From: CAYRMN01 sp964425575
GTDB lineage: Bacteria > Patescibacteriota > Patescibacteriia > 2-12-FULL-60-25
Assembly (NCBI GenBank): GCA_964425575.1
Contig: CAYRMN010000015.1
Location: 1-29,728, forward strand
Direction: 5' to 3'
Length of the DNA stretch: 29,728 nt
This document shows, piece after piece, positions 14,084 to 20,626 of this stretch. The notes below the pieces were generated by a model, which saw nothing but the letters and a program-made list of their open reading frames with translations, did no database searches and was not told the DNA's origin. Positions within the stretch are counted from its first letter, which is position 1. Each line of letters starts with the position of its first letter. The translations under genes and the position numbers were made by a program.

Positions 14084-15972
14084 ACGGGAAGTATAGCATG
14101 AGTTGTACGCACCTCACCGCGCACCACGCGAAGCGCGTTTAAGATGACAATCACATCAACAACTTCTTGTGCGATCGCTCCATAGGTTGGCGGCAAATAT
14201 CCAGCTGCAGCAACCCCCATTAAAAGGATACTCAACCCAATACCGACACCCATGCCTGTGGTTGCCACTCGCATGGTACGGCGAGCGATATCAAACGCAT
14301 CTTTTACGCGTCGGACCTCGTCAACCGTAATGACAATATCGGCTGTTTCCGATGCAATCCCTGAACCATTTGCGCCCATGGCAATACCAATGTTCGCCGT
14401 CGCAAGCGCTGGGGCGTCATTCACCCCATCGCCCACCATAACAACAGACCCATATTTTTTCTTCATCCGCTGAATCTCTTTCAGCTTATCTTCAGGCAAG
14501 CACTCTGCCCAAATCTTCTGTATACCAACATGCCGCCCTAGTTCTTGCGCGACGACTGTTTTATCTCCTGTCAGCAATTCAATCTGCTCTATACCTGCAG
14601 CACGTAACGAAGCAAAAAGCTCCTTAAGTCCAGGCCGGATCGTATCTGAAAATAAGATCCCTCCAATCAACTTGGCATTTCGCGCCACATAGATCGTTCG
14701 GATCCCTCCCTGTTTTTGTTCTGCATCCTTCGCTAAAACTGCCGGAGGTATGACCACCCCCTGTTCTTGAAGAAAAGAAAGTCGCCCCAATAAACATGCC
14801 TGATCATCAATACTCCCCTGTACACCTTTACCGATAACTTCTGTGCAGGTGTGGGGAAATACCAGAGGAATCTGCTGTTCTTTTGCATATCCAGTAATCG
14901 CACGCGCTAATACATGTGAAGAGCATTGATCGAGCGAGGCGGCGATACGAACGACCTCCTGAGAAGTCACCTTATACGCTACAACATCACGAACCATGGG
15001 AGTGCCGAACGTTAGCGTGCCCGTCTTATCAAAAATGAACGCTTTGGCACGAGCGAGCGTTTCAAGCGCGGCTCCGCTTTTCATAATAATCCCCCGTCCC
15101 GCCGCCCGACTCATGCCCGATAGAAAGGCGATTGGCGTAGCCAAAATTAATGGACACGGAGTGGCGACGACCAATACTGCGAGTGGACGCAAACTATCAT
15201 GAGACAAAAACCATGCAACTGCGGCTAAGAAGAAGGTGATGGCTGTAAACACCAAGCTATATCGATCTGCCAAGCGAACAACGGGCGCTTTGTGCTGCTC
15301 GGCCTCACGAACCAATGAGACCATACGTCGATACTGACTTGCTTCAGCGGCAACAGTGGCTGAAATTTCAATCACCCCATCTTGGTTCACAGACCCTCCC
15401 AACACGCGCTCATGCGTCCCCTTCTCCGCTGCCAATGGCTCTCCCGTCAAACGCGACTCATCAATCGTTGATGAACCAGACACAATCACTCCATCAACCG
15501 GAATGATTTCTCCTGGCTTCACAAGCAATACATCACCAATCTTCACCTCATCAGCTGAAATATCCTCGAGTGTATCACCGCGTTTTCGATGAGCGATGGT
15601 TGGAGCGCTCGCAAATAACCCCTCAAGATGACGACGCGCTCGCTGCGATGCGAATGCTTCCAACGCCTCACCGCTCGAGAGCATCAATAAGATCACCATA
15701 CCAGCTGTCCATTGCTGCAACCAAAAAGCGCCTGCCATGGCTGTCAGTGCAATCACATCCATCCCAGAACGACCTGCACGTATATTTTCAATAATACCCC
15801 ACACAGACCACATCATCCCGATAATCAATAACCCACGCAGCACAATTGAACCCACAAACGACCATCCAAGCGCATATAACACCCCTGCACATAAAAGCCC
15901 GACCCCACAAAGAATTGAGGTACGGAAAATGCCAAAAAAACGCTTCATTCTTCGTAGGTAACTTTCAGACAT
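14080..15972 (-). CDS. Metal-type P-type ATPase with TPCPL motif, no N-terminal metal-binding domain
   Basis: A 630-residue cation pump of the P1B type. Visible parts: actuator loop TGEP (176-179), transmembrane ion site T271-P-C-P-L275, phosphorylation site D315-K-T-G-T-L-T, and hinge GDGVNDAPAL near 530. The usual CPC/CPH is TPC here, and the HP motif of the nucleotide domain reads SSHVLA instead of SEHPLA. There is no N-terminal CxxC metal-binding domain; the protein begins directly with membrane helices. The transported metal cannot be told. It leads an operon with a 48-residue membrane protein, a His-rich thioredoxin-like protein and a small hypothetical. TATACT lies 7 nt before the ATG (15985-15980). 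Confidence 0.9.
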   Translation of the reverse strand: MSESYLRRMKRFFGIFRTSILCGVGLLCAGVLYALGWSFVGSIVLRGLLIIGMMWSVWGIIENIRAGRSGMDVIALTAMAGAFWLQQWTAGMVILLMLSSGEALEAFASQRARRHLEGLFASAPTIAHRKRGDTLEDISADEVKIGDVLLVKPGEIIPVDGVIVSGSSTIDESRLTGEPLAAEKGTHERVLGGSVNQDGVIEISATVAAEASQYRRMVSLVREAEQHKAPVVRLADRYSLVFTAITFFLAAVAWFLSHDSLRPLAVLVVATPCPLILATPIAFLSGMSRAAGRGIIMKSGAALETLARAKAFIFDKTGTLTFGTPMVRDVVAYKVTSQEVVRIAASLDQCSSHVLARAITGYAKEQQIPLVFPHTCTEVIGKGVQGSIDDQACLLGRLSFLQEQGVVIPPAVLAKDAEQKQGGIRTIYVARNAKLIGGILFSDTIRPGLKELFASLRAAGIEQIELLTGDKTVVAQELGRHVGIQKIWAECLPEDKLKEIQRMKKKYGSVVMVGDGVNDAPALATANIGIAMGANGSGIASETADIVITVDEVRRVKDAFDIARRTMRVATTGMGVGIGLSILLMGVAAAGYLPPTYGAIAQEVVDVIVILNALRVVRGEVRTTHAILPV

Positions 15973-16047
15973 ATGAACCAGTATACACGATAATCACCTC
16001 TATCGAAGACCCCACCTCGACCATTCTTCGTCCAAAATTAGACAAAA

Positions 16048-16066
16048 AATGTCAAATTGGCTTATA
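16048..16066. promoter_or_regulatory. Possible operator between the ATPase and the 16.1-kb transcript
   Basis: TTAGACAAAAAATGTCAAA is an interrupted palindrome (GACA-N5-TGTC) in the divergent region between the ATPase start and the promoter at 16077. It is in the right place for a metal or redox regulator, but no regulator gene is adjacent. Confidence 0.25.
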
Positions 16067-16076
16067 TATAGTATAC

Positions 16077-16105
16077 TTGACATATTTCATAAAACATGGT
16101 ATTGT
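16077..16105 (+). promoter_or_regulatory. Strong promoter of a short GC-rich transcript
   Basis: A perfect TTGACA (16077-16082) is followed by 17 nt and TATTGT (16100-16105). Transcription should begin near 16112 and run into the terminator at 16435-16467, giving about 350 nt. Confidence 0.65.
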
Positions 16106-16247
16106 TCTTCTTCAAAGAAAGTGATTCCACCCAGGATTTCCCAAGGGCTCTGAGGAGAGAGGCCTTGCCGGAAACCCCCGGTGGCAGTCCCGCCCCCGAG
16201 GAACTCGTCGCGACCATCGCGACCCAACTTCGCCTCAAGGAGGCATC

Positions 16248-16334
16248 ATGGACACGTTTTTCACACTCTGCATCGCAGCCCCCGCTTTCGTCTTCGGCCT
16301 CATCGAGGCCTATAGACAGAACCCCTGGTTCTGA
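16248..16334 (+). CDS. Possible 28-residue hydrophobic peptide
   Basis: An ATG preceded 4 nt upstream by AAGGAGG (16237-16243), a strong Shine-Dalgarno in a window where most genes have none. The peptide starts MDTFFTLCIAAPAFVFGLIE and ends AYRQNPWF, one membrane-spanning segment with an aromatic tail. The Shine-Dalgarno is part of the hairpin GCCTC-AAG-GAGGC, so translation could be controlled by RNA structure. The form resembles small membrane peptides, including type I toxins, but no family is recognised and no antisense RNA is proven. Confidence 0.4.
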   Translation: MDTFFTLCIAAPAFVFGLIEAYRQNPWF

Positions 16335-16434
16335 GCTGGGAAGGCGGCCTACCGGCGAGAGTTGGTACCTCCCTTCTCTCGCTGCGCTTTTTCTCCGAAT
16401 CACTCCGAGTGGTTCACAGAAATTGGCGCAATAC

Positions 16435-16467
16435 AAAACACCACCTCTCGAGAGAGGCGGTGTTTTT
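16435..16467. terminator. Bidirectional terminator between the short transcript and csp
   Basis: AAAACACC (16435-16442) pairs with GGTGTTTT (16459-16466) and CCTCT with AGAGG inside, with one mismatch between. A T-run follows on both strands. A second hairpin, AGAGTCT (16478-16484) with AGACTCT (16490-16496), lies directly after the csp stop. Confidence 0.8.
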
Positions 16468-16495
16468 GTTCCGTCTTAGAGTCTGTTTAAGACTC

Positions 16496-16693
16496 TTACG
16501 CGCGTTGCACGTTAACGGCACGAGGTCCCTTTTCTGAATCTTCGGTTTCAAATGAGACAGCCTCATTGAGCTGAAGTTCGTCAAAGGAAACGCCGACGAG
16601 AGCTGACTTGTGAAAAAAGACGTCTTTCTCCTGGCCTTCTACGCCGATGAATCCAAAACCTTTATCGGTCTTGCTTTTGATGAATCCCTTCAT
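16496..16693 (-). CDS. csp: Cold-shock domain protein
   Basis: A 65-residue single-domain OB-fold protein that binds single-stranded RNA and DNA and melts RNA structure. RNP1 is K11-G-F-G-F-I16 and RNP2 is V25-F-F-H-K-S30; the ending GPRAVNVQRA is typical. The ATG at 16693 gives the standard length and start (MKGFIKSKTDKG). A leader of about 85 nt contains a hairpin, and a clear promoter lies at 16813-16785. It ends at paired terminator hairpins. Confidence 0.95.
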   Translation of the reverse strand: MKGFIKSKTDKGFGFIGVEGQEKDVFFHKSALVGVSFDELQLNEAVSFETEDSEKGPRAVNVQRA

Positions 16694-16719
16694 AGTATTG
16701 AATGTTAGGAAATGAATTA

Positions 16720-16745
16720 TCCGCAAATCTGGGCTTCTTTGCGGA
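16720..16745 (-). promoter_or_regulatory. Hairpin in the csp mRNA leader
   Basis: TCCGCAAA and TTTGCGGA (16720-16727 and 16738-16745) form a perfect 8-bp stem with a 10-nt loop in the csp 5' leader, 27 nt before the start codon. Cold-shock mRNAs often carry temperature-responsive leaders, so a regulatory role is plausible. Confidence 0.45.
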
Positions 16746-16784
16746 AATTCGACGGCTTTCCACGCTGAGCTCTTTTGCCTGAAC

Positions 16785-16813
16785 AGAATAACACATCTTG
16801 AGAAAAATGTAAA
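16785..16813 (-). promoter_or_regulatory. Promoter of csp
   Basis: On the minus strand TTTACA (16813-16808), 17 nt, TATTCT (16790-16785). This gives a leader of about 85 nt. Confidence 0.65.
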
Positions 16814-16862
16814 GCAAACTTTGTATGATCGGTTTCAGACAGCGACTTTTGCAGAAATTCTG

Positions 16863-17651
16863 CTATTTATTGAGGTTAATGAACGGTACCGTATTGCCCA
16901 TCATGTACTGTGGCAACATCCCATTCCACTTCTCAATCGTTTTTAAATTGACATATGCTGCACCGCCTTGCTGCTGAATTGCCTCAGATTGAATTTTGAT
17001 AGCTTCCGCTTCTCCCTTTGCCTGAGCAATGCGCTGTTCCGCGTCGATTTGGGCCTTCTTCAATTCGTTATTGGCACGCTCTGCATCTTGCTGCGCGACC
17101 TGTTTCTGCTCAATGGCAGCTTCATATGCTTCTGAAAAAGATTCGTTTACAAGAGAATATCTGGTCACAATAATATTAGAAGGGGCAACAATACTCTTAA
17201 TCGTTGCTTCAATTTCATCCTGAACCTCGCTCCGTCGTCCCAAAATATCCTCAGCACTATATTTCGCGACAACCTGTTTCACGGAAGCCTGAACGGCTGG
17301 ATCCAAAATCTTCGATTCGTAGGTCGTGCCAATATTTTGATAGATCAATCCTACCGCCTTTGCATCTACTACATAGTTTACCGCGCTATGTATTTTTACA
17401 ACTTGCAAATCATGCGAATAGGCTTCGGAATCTTCAATCTCAAATTTCTGTGTTTGTACATTCATTTTAACAACACGGTCTGCAATCGGAATAAGCCAAT
17501 GCAATCCCGGCTCAAGTACTTCACCATGAAATGCACCCCAGCGGAGGACAACTCCACGCTCCCCTGCCTCAACGGTAGTGAACGTTGAAAGAAGCGCAAA
17601 CAGCAAAATGACGCTCAAGGCCCCAAAAATTGACTTGCGAACAATAGTCAT
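16863..17651 (-). CDS. SPFH/prohibitin-domain membrane protein
   Basis: A 262-residue protein with one N-terminal membrane helix (SIFGALSVILLFALLSTF) followed by the SPFH domain (GERGVVLRWGAFHGEVLEPG, then HWLIPIADRVVKMNVQTQKF). A coiled-coil of Gln/Ala/Glu repeats follows (QKQVAQQDAERANNELKKAQ) and it ends in a short hydrophobic tail. Prohibitin-like proteins form large membrane rings that scaffold proteases or lipid domains. I use the ATG at 17651, since the longer ORF from 17738 overlaps the tag gene. It follows tag by 34 nt. No partner protease is nearby. Confidence 0.9.
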   Translation of the reverse strand: MTIVRKSIFGALSVILLFALLSTFTTVEAGERGVVLRWGAFHGEVLEPGLHWLIPIADRVVKMNVQTQKFEIEDSEAYSHDLQVVKIHSAVNYVVDAKAVGLIYQNIGTTYESKILDPAVQASVKQVVAKYSAEDILGRRSEVQDEIEATIKSIVAPSNIIVTRYSLVNESFSEAYEAAIEQKQVAQQDAERANNELKKAQIDAEQRIAQAKGEAEAIKIQSEAIQQQGGAAYVNLKTIEKWNGMLPQYMMGNTVPFINLNK

Positions 17652-17685
17652 AGCGATAAGATTAAATATCAGTGTGTCTATCTCA

Positions 17686-18273
17686 TCATTTACTGGAAGA
17701 AACATCAAGGCGGCGAAAACAATTCGTCGTATGATCATTCACCATTCCCACGGCCTGCATGTGCGCGTAGACGACAGTTGGCCCAAGAAATTTGAACCCT
17801 CTCTTTTTTAAATCTTTCGCCCAGAGGAGCGCCTCGTTTGTATACGCAGGATAATCTTTCGCGCTTTTCAGCTTGTGCTGTATAGGAATCTTTCCAACCC
17901 AAGACCACATGTATGATGAAAAATCTCCAAACTCTTTTTGAACGTCCATGAACCGCTTCGCGTTATTCACCGCGGCTTCAATCTTTTGTCTATTTCGGAT
18001 GATCCCAGCATCATTCATCAACCGCTCGATATTCCGTGCATCAAACCGCGCGACTTTGTGATAATCAAAATCTGCAAAGACCTTGCGAAAATTCTCGCGC
18101 TTATGCAAGACCGTGCGCCACGATAAACCAGCCTGAAATGTCTCCAACACCAGAAACTCATAGATCTTTTGATCGTCATAGACAGGCACTCCCCACTCTT
18201 CATCATGATATTGAAGATACAGCGGATCATCTAACACAGGCCACGGACAACGAGAAAGGGATGAAGACGGCAT
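17686..18273 (-). CDS. tag: DNA-3-methyladenine glycosylase I
   Basis: A 195-residue helix-hairpin-helix base-excision enzyme that removes 3-methyladenine from alkylated DNA. The zinc ligands that define the family are all present: C9 (RCPWP), H23 (YHDEEWG), H181 and C185 (NDHTTNCF). The base-recognition Glu is E44 in LVLETFQAGLSW, and the text GFKFLGPTVVYAHMQAVGMVND is characteristic. It begins 2 nt after the NUDIX stop, so both are co-transcribed; the pair suggests a small damage-control operon. Confidence 0.95.
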   Translation of the reverse strand: MPSSSLSRCPWPVLDDPLYLQYHDEEWGVPVYDDQKIYEFLVLETFQAGLSWRTVLHKRENFRKVFADFDYHKVARFDARNIERLMNDAGIIRNRQKIEAAVNNAKRFMDVQKEFGDFSSYMWSWVGKIPIQHKLKSAKDYPAYTNEALLWAKDLKKRGFKFLGPTVVYAHMQAVGMVNDHTTNCFRRLDVSSSK

Positions 18274-18275
18274 AT

Positions 18276-18704
18276 TTAGATCATCTGTTTTAGAAATGCT
18301 TCAATTGATTCTCGAAAAAACGGAAAAAACTCAAGACCATCCAAATCTTCAGTTGTTGAAATCCAGCGAATTTCTTTGAGCTCTCGCCCATCCGGTTTCG
18401 GTTCTTGATTAGGCGGCTCAAGCTCGCAGTGATATACGATACCAAACCGATTCAACCCGTCCCCTTCACCACAATACGAAAACACATCGTGAATCGTAAG
18501 AATCTTTACCTCGATACCCAATTCTTCTCGAAGCTCTCTACGCAATCCCTCATGCGGCGTTTCATTGACATGCAGCCTTCCGCCTGGGAGTTCCCATTTC
18601 CGATCGAGAACAATCAACACTTTGCCATGACGGACAATGAGCGCCTTCTGCGCCACCGAACCCACAAAATGTGTATCCATAGCTATCTCCCATTTATTCC
18701 CCAT
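18276..18704 (-). CDS. NUDIX hydrolase
   Basis: A 142-residue pyrophosphohydrolase. The Nudix box is complete: G42-x5-E48-x7-R56-E-L-R-E-E-L-G63 (GGRLHVNETP continuing into REELGI), giving the metal-binding glutamates. It could cleave oxidised nucleotides or nucleotide sugars; substrate cannot be read, but the partner Tag hints at nucleotide sanitation. The start at 18704 overlaps the cupin gene by 11 nt; an ATG at 18680 preceded by GGGAG is an alternative and one of few Shine-Dalgarno-like sites in the window. Confidence 0.92.
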   Translation of the reverse strand: MGNKWEIAMDTHFVGSVAQKALIVRHGKVLIVLDRKWELPGGRLHVNETPHEGLRRELREELGIEVKILTIHDVFSYCGEGDGLNRFGIVYHCELEPPNQEPKPDGRELKEIRWISTTEDLDGLEFFPFFRESIEAFLKQMI

Positions 18705-19179
18705 CCCAATAGTTAAGAGACTCGCTCACCCGTCCCAAAAAACGCATCTTCTCGGTCAAAACTCCAAACTTTCCTGAATCCGGGTACTCTGCAACTTCCG
18801 GCGAGAGTTTGGTACTCACCGCGAGATAACGCAACTCTTCTGATGAAGTGTTTATCATCTGATGAGCCGTCTCCGGTCCTCCAGGCGGGCATGCAATAAA
18901 ATCACCTTTTTTCACCGGATAGCGCTCTGGACCAATCCGAATTTCACCTGATCCTTCGAGAATAAAAAACATCTCTTCATTTACATGATGGTTATGGAGT
19001 GGAAACGCTCGTTTTCCCGGAGGCAGAACTGTTACGTTATACCCAAGCTTCTGCGCACCGATGATCGGACCAACAAATCCCATAACTGCTCCTTCGTATT
19101 TTTCTTTCACGCTATCCGGCATGGGTGCCGGAAAGGGCTTATATTCAAGTGCTGAGATGTTGAAAATGGATTTTGACAT
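18694..19179 (-). CDS. Single-domain cupin protein
   Basis: A 161-residue cupin. The first motif HNHHVNEEMFFILEGSGEIR has the His, His and Glu metal ligands (H-x-H...E), and the second, GDFIACPPGGPETAHQMIN, has the Gly-Asp and final His. Loop and length match cupin_2 proteins that bind a metal or small ligand. The reaction is unknown. It begins 10 nt after the 2OG oxygenase stop and overlaps the NUDIX gene, so it is part of the MarR-led operon. The ATG at 19179 is preferred over 19185. Confidence 0.88.
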   Translation of the reverse strand: MSKSIFNISALEYKPFPAPMPDSVKEKYEGAVMGFVGPIIGAQKLGYNVTVLPPGKRAFPLHNHHVNEEMFFILEGSGEIRIGPERYPVKKGDFIACPPGGPETAHQMINTSSEELRYLAVSTKLSPEVAEYPDSGKFGVLTEKMRFLGRVSESLNYWDGE

Positions 19180-19189
19180 ACACAATCAT

Positions 19190-19996
19190 TTAATACTGAG
19201 GCGTATGAGCTTCTTCGTAGGTTATCTTCCTCTTTATAGTTGTTCCGGCAAAAAAAACGACAGCCCATCGAGCAATTTCGGGACTATAGACGTCTTCTCC
19301 CTTTTGAACAACATCATGCCACGTTGGTGGATATTCATCTGAGGTTACCTCTCGAAACGTAATACCAGGCATAAACAAGGCTTGCCCATCGGTATGCACG
19401 ACCTCTCGAAGGTCTGTGTCATCGTGCCCCATACGAAGCCCCGGTGCACTTTCTGCCAACGCCAAGGTGCATCCTCCACGATCATAGTGCCCCTTGGCCA
19501 GAAACTCACCCGGCTTCATTCGATCATATTTTAAAAGTCGTAGGTAAAAATTCGGTAGTTGCCCTGTTGGAAAAAACTGTTGGTAGATACCGGGAAAACG
19601 TTCCTCAAAACATACAACGACCTGTTCTAAAGTAAGTTTTGCCTCCTGATAAATACCTTTTGCCGACTGAATAAGACTGGAGAGCTCTGGGTAAATGACC
19701 ATCGTCTCCTTAAAACGCTCATCAGCATGTTCGTTGTAATGAAAATATTCTCGGTTATCCGTATGACCAAGTTCGCGTCGATACTTTTTATAGCCGACCT
19801 CTGAGCCACGGCTACTCGGATCAAGTTGGAAGTATATTGAATCTTTAATCTCAGCTGGCAATGTAAGAAATTTCACAAACTGATCTATCGCATGTTGAAA
19901 CTCCGCTCGTGGTAACAAAAACGGAACCGTAGCGTATGACTGAGCTTGAATCTGCTCTGATAGACGGTCAAAAGAGAGCTGACGAGCATAAGGCAT
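19190..19996 (-). CDS. 2-oxoglutarate/Fe(II)-dependent oxygenase, isopenicillin-N-synthase-like
   Basis: A 268-residue double-stranded beta-helix oxygenase. The facial triad is H170-Y-D172 (GHYDRGG) and H227 (PPTWHDVV); a basic residue for the 2-oxoglutarate carboxylate is probably R243 (IARWAVVFFAG). The middle helix and the region PGLRMGHDDTDLREVVHTDG resemble plant-type/isopenicillin N synthase family enzymes. Such enzymes hydroxylate or cyclise small molecules; the substrate is not evident. Presence in a reduced genome is unusual. The ATG at 19996 is used, because the longer form has a hydrophobic extension without a start signal. It follows the MarR gene by 108 nt. Confidence 0.85.
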   Translation of the reverse strand: MPYARQLSFDRLSEQIQAQSYATVPFLLPRAEFQHAIDQFVKFLTLPAEIKDSIYFQLDPSSRGSEVGYKKYRRELGHTDNREYFHYNEHADERFKETMVIYPELSSLIQSAKGIYQEAKLTLEQVVVCFEERFPGIYQQFFPTGQLPNFYLRLLKYDRMKPGEFLAKGHYDRGGCTLALAESAPGLRMGHDDTDLREVVHTDGQALFMPGITFREVTSDEYPPTWHDVVQKGEDVYSPEIARWAVVFFAGTTIKRKITYEEAHTPQY

Positions 19997-20067
19997 ATTT
20001 CTAAACAAGGATAACCCTTTAGAGAAAAGAAGAAAACCACATGCAAACTGGATTGACAATAAACTGT

Positions 20068-20101
20068 GCTCAATACTGTTGAGCGCTCGTCTTAAAAGAC
20101 G
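20068..20101. promoter_or_regulatory. Two adjacent hairpins between marR and the oxygenase
   Basis: GCTCAA-TACTG-TTGAGC (20068-20084) and CGTCTT-AA-AAGACG (20088-20101) lie in the 108-nt gap between marR and the oxygenase. They may mark mRNA processing, attenuation or a second regulator site. No T-run follows, so they are not classic terminators. Confidence 0.4.
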
Positions 20102-20104
20102 ATG

Positions 20105-20539
20105 TTACAGAATAGGATTGAAAGAAAACAGCGCAAAGATTTGAGAGAGATTTGTGAGCTTCTCAATATCCATTGATGGCAAAAATTCTTCTGCCTTCAT
20201 TTCAGCCCGCTCCATCGCATCTTCAAGAATACGCTTTCCGCCCGGAGCCAATTTTACATAGCTGACACGGCCATCATGTTCGCTCTCCTCGCGAGCGACG
20301 AGTCCGATCTTTTCCATGGGTAACAGCATCCGAGTGACACCTGAAGCAGTCAAAGATACTTTCTCTGCAAGATCCGTGCGACGCATTTTCTGCTCAGGCG
20401 CAAGACTCAGATGATACAGAATAACAAAATCAGTAAACCCAATCCCATTCCCCAAGCCTGTGTCAAAAGCTCGAATAATTTTTGAATAGACCGTGGCAAG
20501 ATTCAATAAAAACGTTAGCTGCGGGTGTGCGTTGTTCAT
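20105..20539 (-). CDS. MarR-family transcriptional regulator
   Basis: A 144-residue winged-helix regulator. The helix-turn-helix lies in RTDLAEKVSLTASGVTRMLLPMEKIG and the wing in REESEHDGRVSYVKLAPGGKRIL, where DGR is the conserved wing motif. N- and C-terminal helices form the dimer. It heads the operon oxygenase-cupin-NUDIX-tag-SPFH. The promoter and a palindrome (20555-20566) immediately upstream suggest that it represses its own transcription. The ATG at 20539 lies inside the transcript; the longer start would place coding sequence across the operator. Confidence 0.92.
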   Translation of the reverse strand: MNNAHPQLTFLLNLATVYSKIIRAFDTGLGNGIGFTDFVILYHLSLAPEQKMRRTDLAEKVSLTASGVTRMLLPMEKIGLVAREESEHDGRVSYVKLAPGGKRILEDAMERAEMKAEEFLPSMDIEKLTNLSQIFALFSFNPIL

Positions 20540-20543
20540 ATAC

Positions 20544-20566
20544 TTGATTATTAGTTGATAAATCAA
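20544..20566. promoter_or_regulatory. Likely MarR operator
   Basis: TTGATAAATCAA (20555-20566) is a perfect inverted repeat (TTGAT-AA-ATCAA), and TTGATT at 20544 adds a partial second half-site. It touches the -10 box of the marR promoter, the usual place for an autorepressor, and its half-sites have the TTGA look of many MarR sites. Confidence 0.6.
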
Positions 20567-20594
20567 ATATATAGCAAATAGTCGTGGCTGTCAA
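20566..20594 (-). promoter_or_regulatory. Promoter of marR operon
   Basis: TTGACA (20594-20589), 17 nt, TATATT (20571-20566) on the minus strand. The operator begins exactly at the -10 box. On the plus strand TTGATT...TATATA (20544-20573, spacing 18) could serve the divergent phosphatase gene. Confidence 0.7.
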
Positions 20595-20626
20595 TTCTTT
20601 GATGAGGTGATAAAGTTTTTCAAATT

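Larger units (their letters stand above)
16112..16467 (+). ncRNA. Hairpin-dense transcript of about 350 nt, unidentified
   Basis: The span between a near-consensus promoter and a terminator contains several short hairpins with three-base loops: GTCGCGA-CCA-TCGCGAC (16207-16223), GCCTC-AAG-GAGGC (16232-16244), GGCCTC-ATC-GAGGCC (16296-16310) and AATCACT-CCG-AGTGGTT (16398-16414, one G-U pair). The middle is clearly GC-richer than neighbouring genes. I compared it with RNase P RNA, tmRNA, 6S and SRP RNA motifs and found no convincing match. It also contains a possible 28-codon ORF, so it may be an mRNA, a dual-function RNA or a structured RNA. Confidence 0.4.

Noticed and set aside
16062..16436. 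Minus-strand ORF of 124 codons over the same region
   Set aside because: It reads through hairpins and the promoter with no start signal; a shadow of the GC-rich sequence.
16112..16467. RNase P RNA or tmRNA
   Set aside because: The conserved GAGGAAAGTCC core of RNase P RNA and the tRNA-like ends and tag reading frame of tmRNA are absent; only a short ACAGAAA resembles the RNase P 3' motif.
16096..16479. Plus-strand ORF of 127 codons over the short transcript
   Set aside because: Its ATG lies upstream of the expected transcription start, its composition is poor in hydrophobic residues and rich in Ser/Pro, and it has no known domain. It overlaps the hairpins and the terminator.
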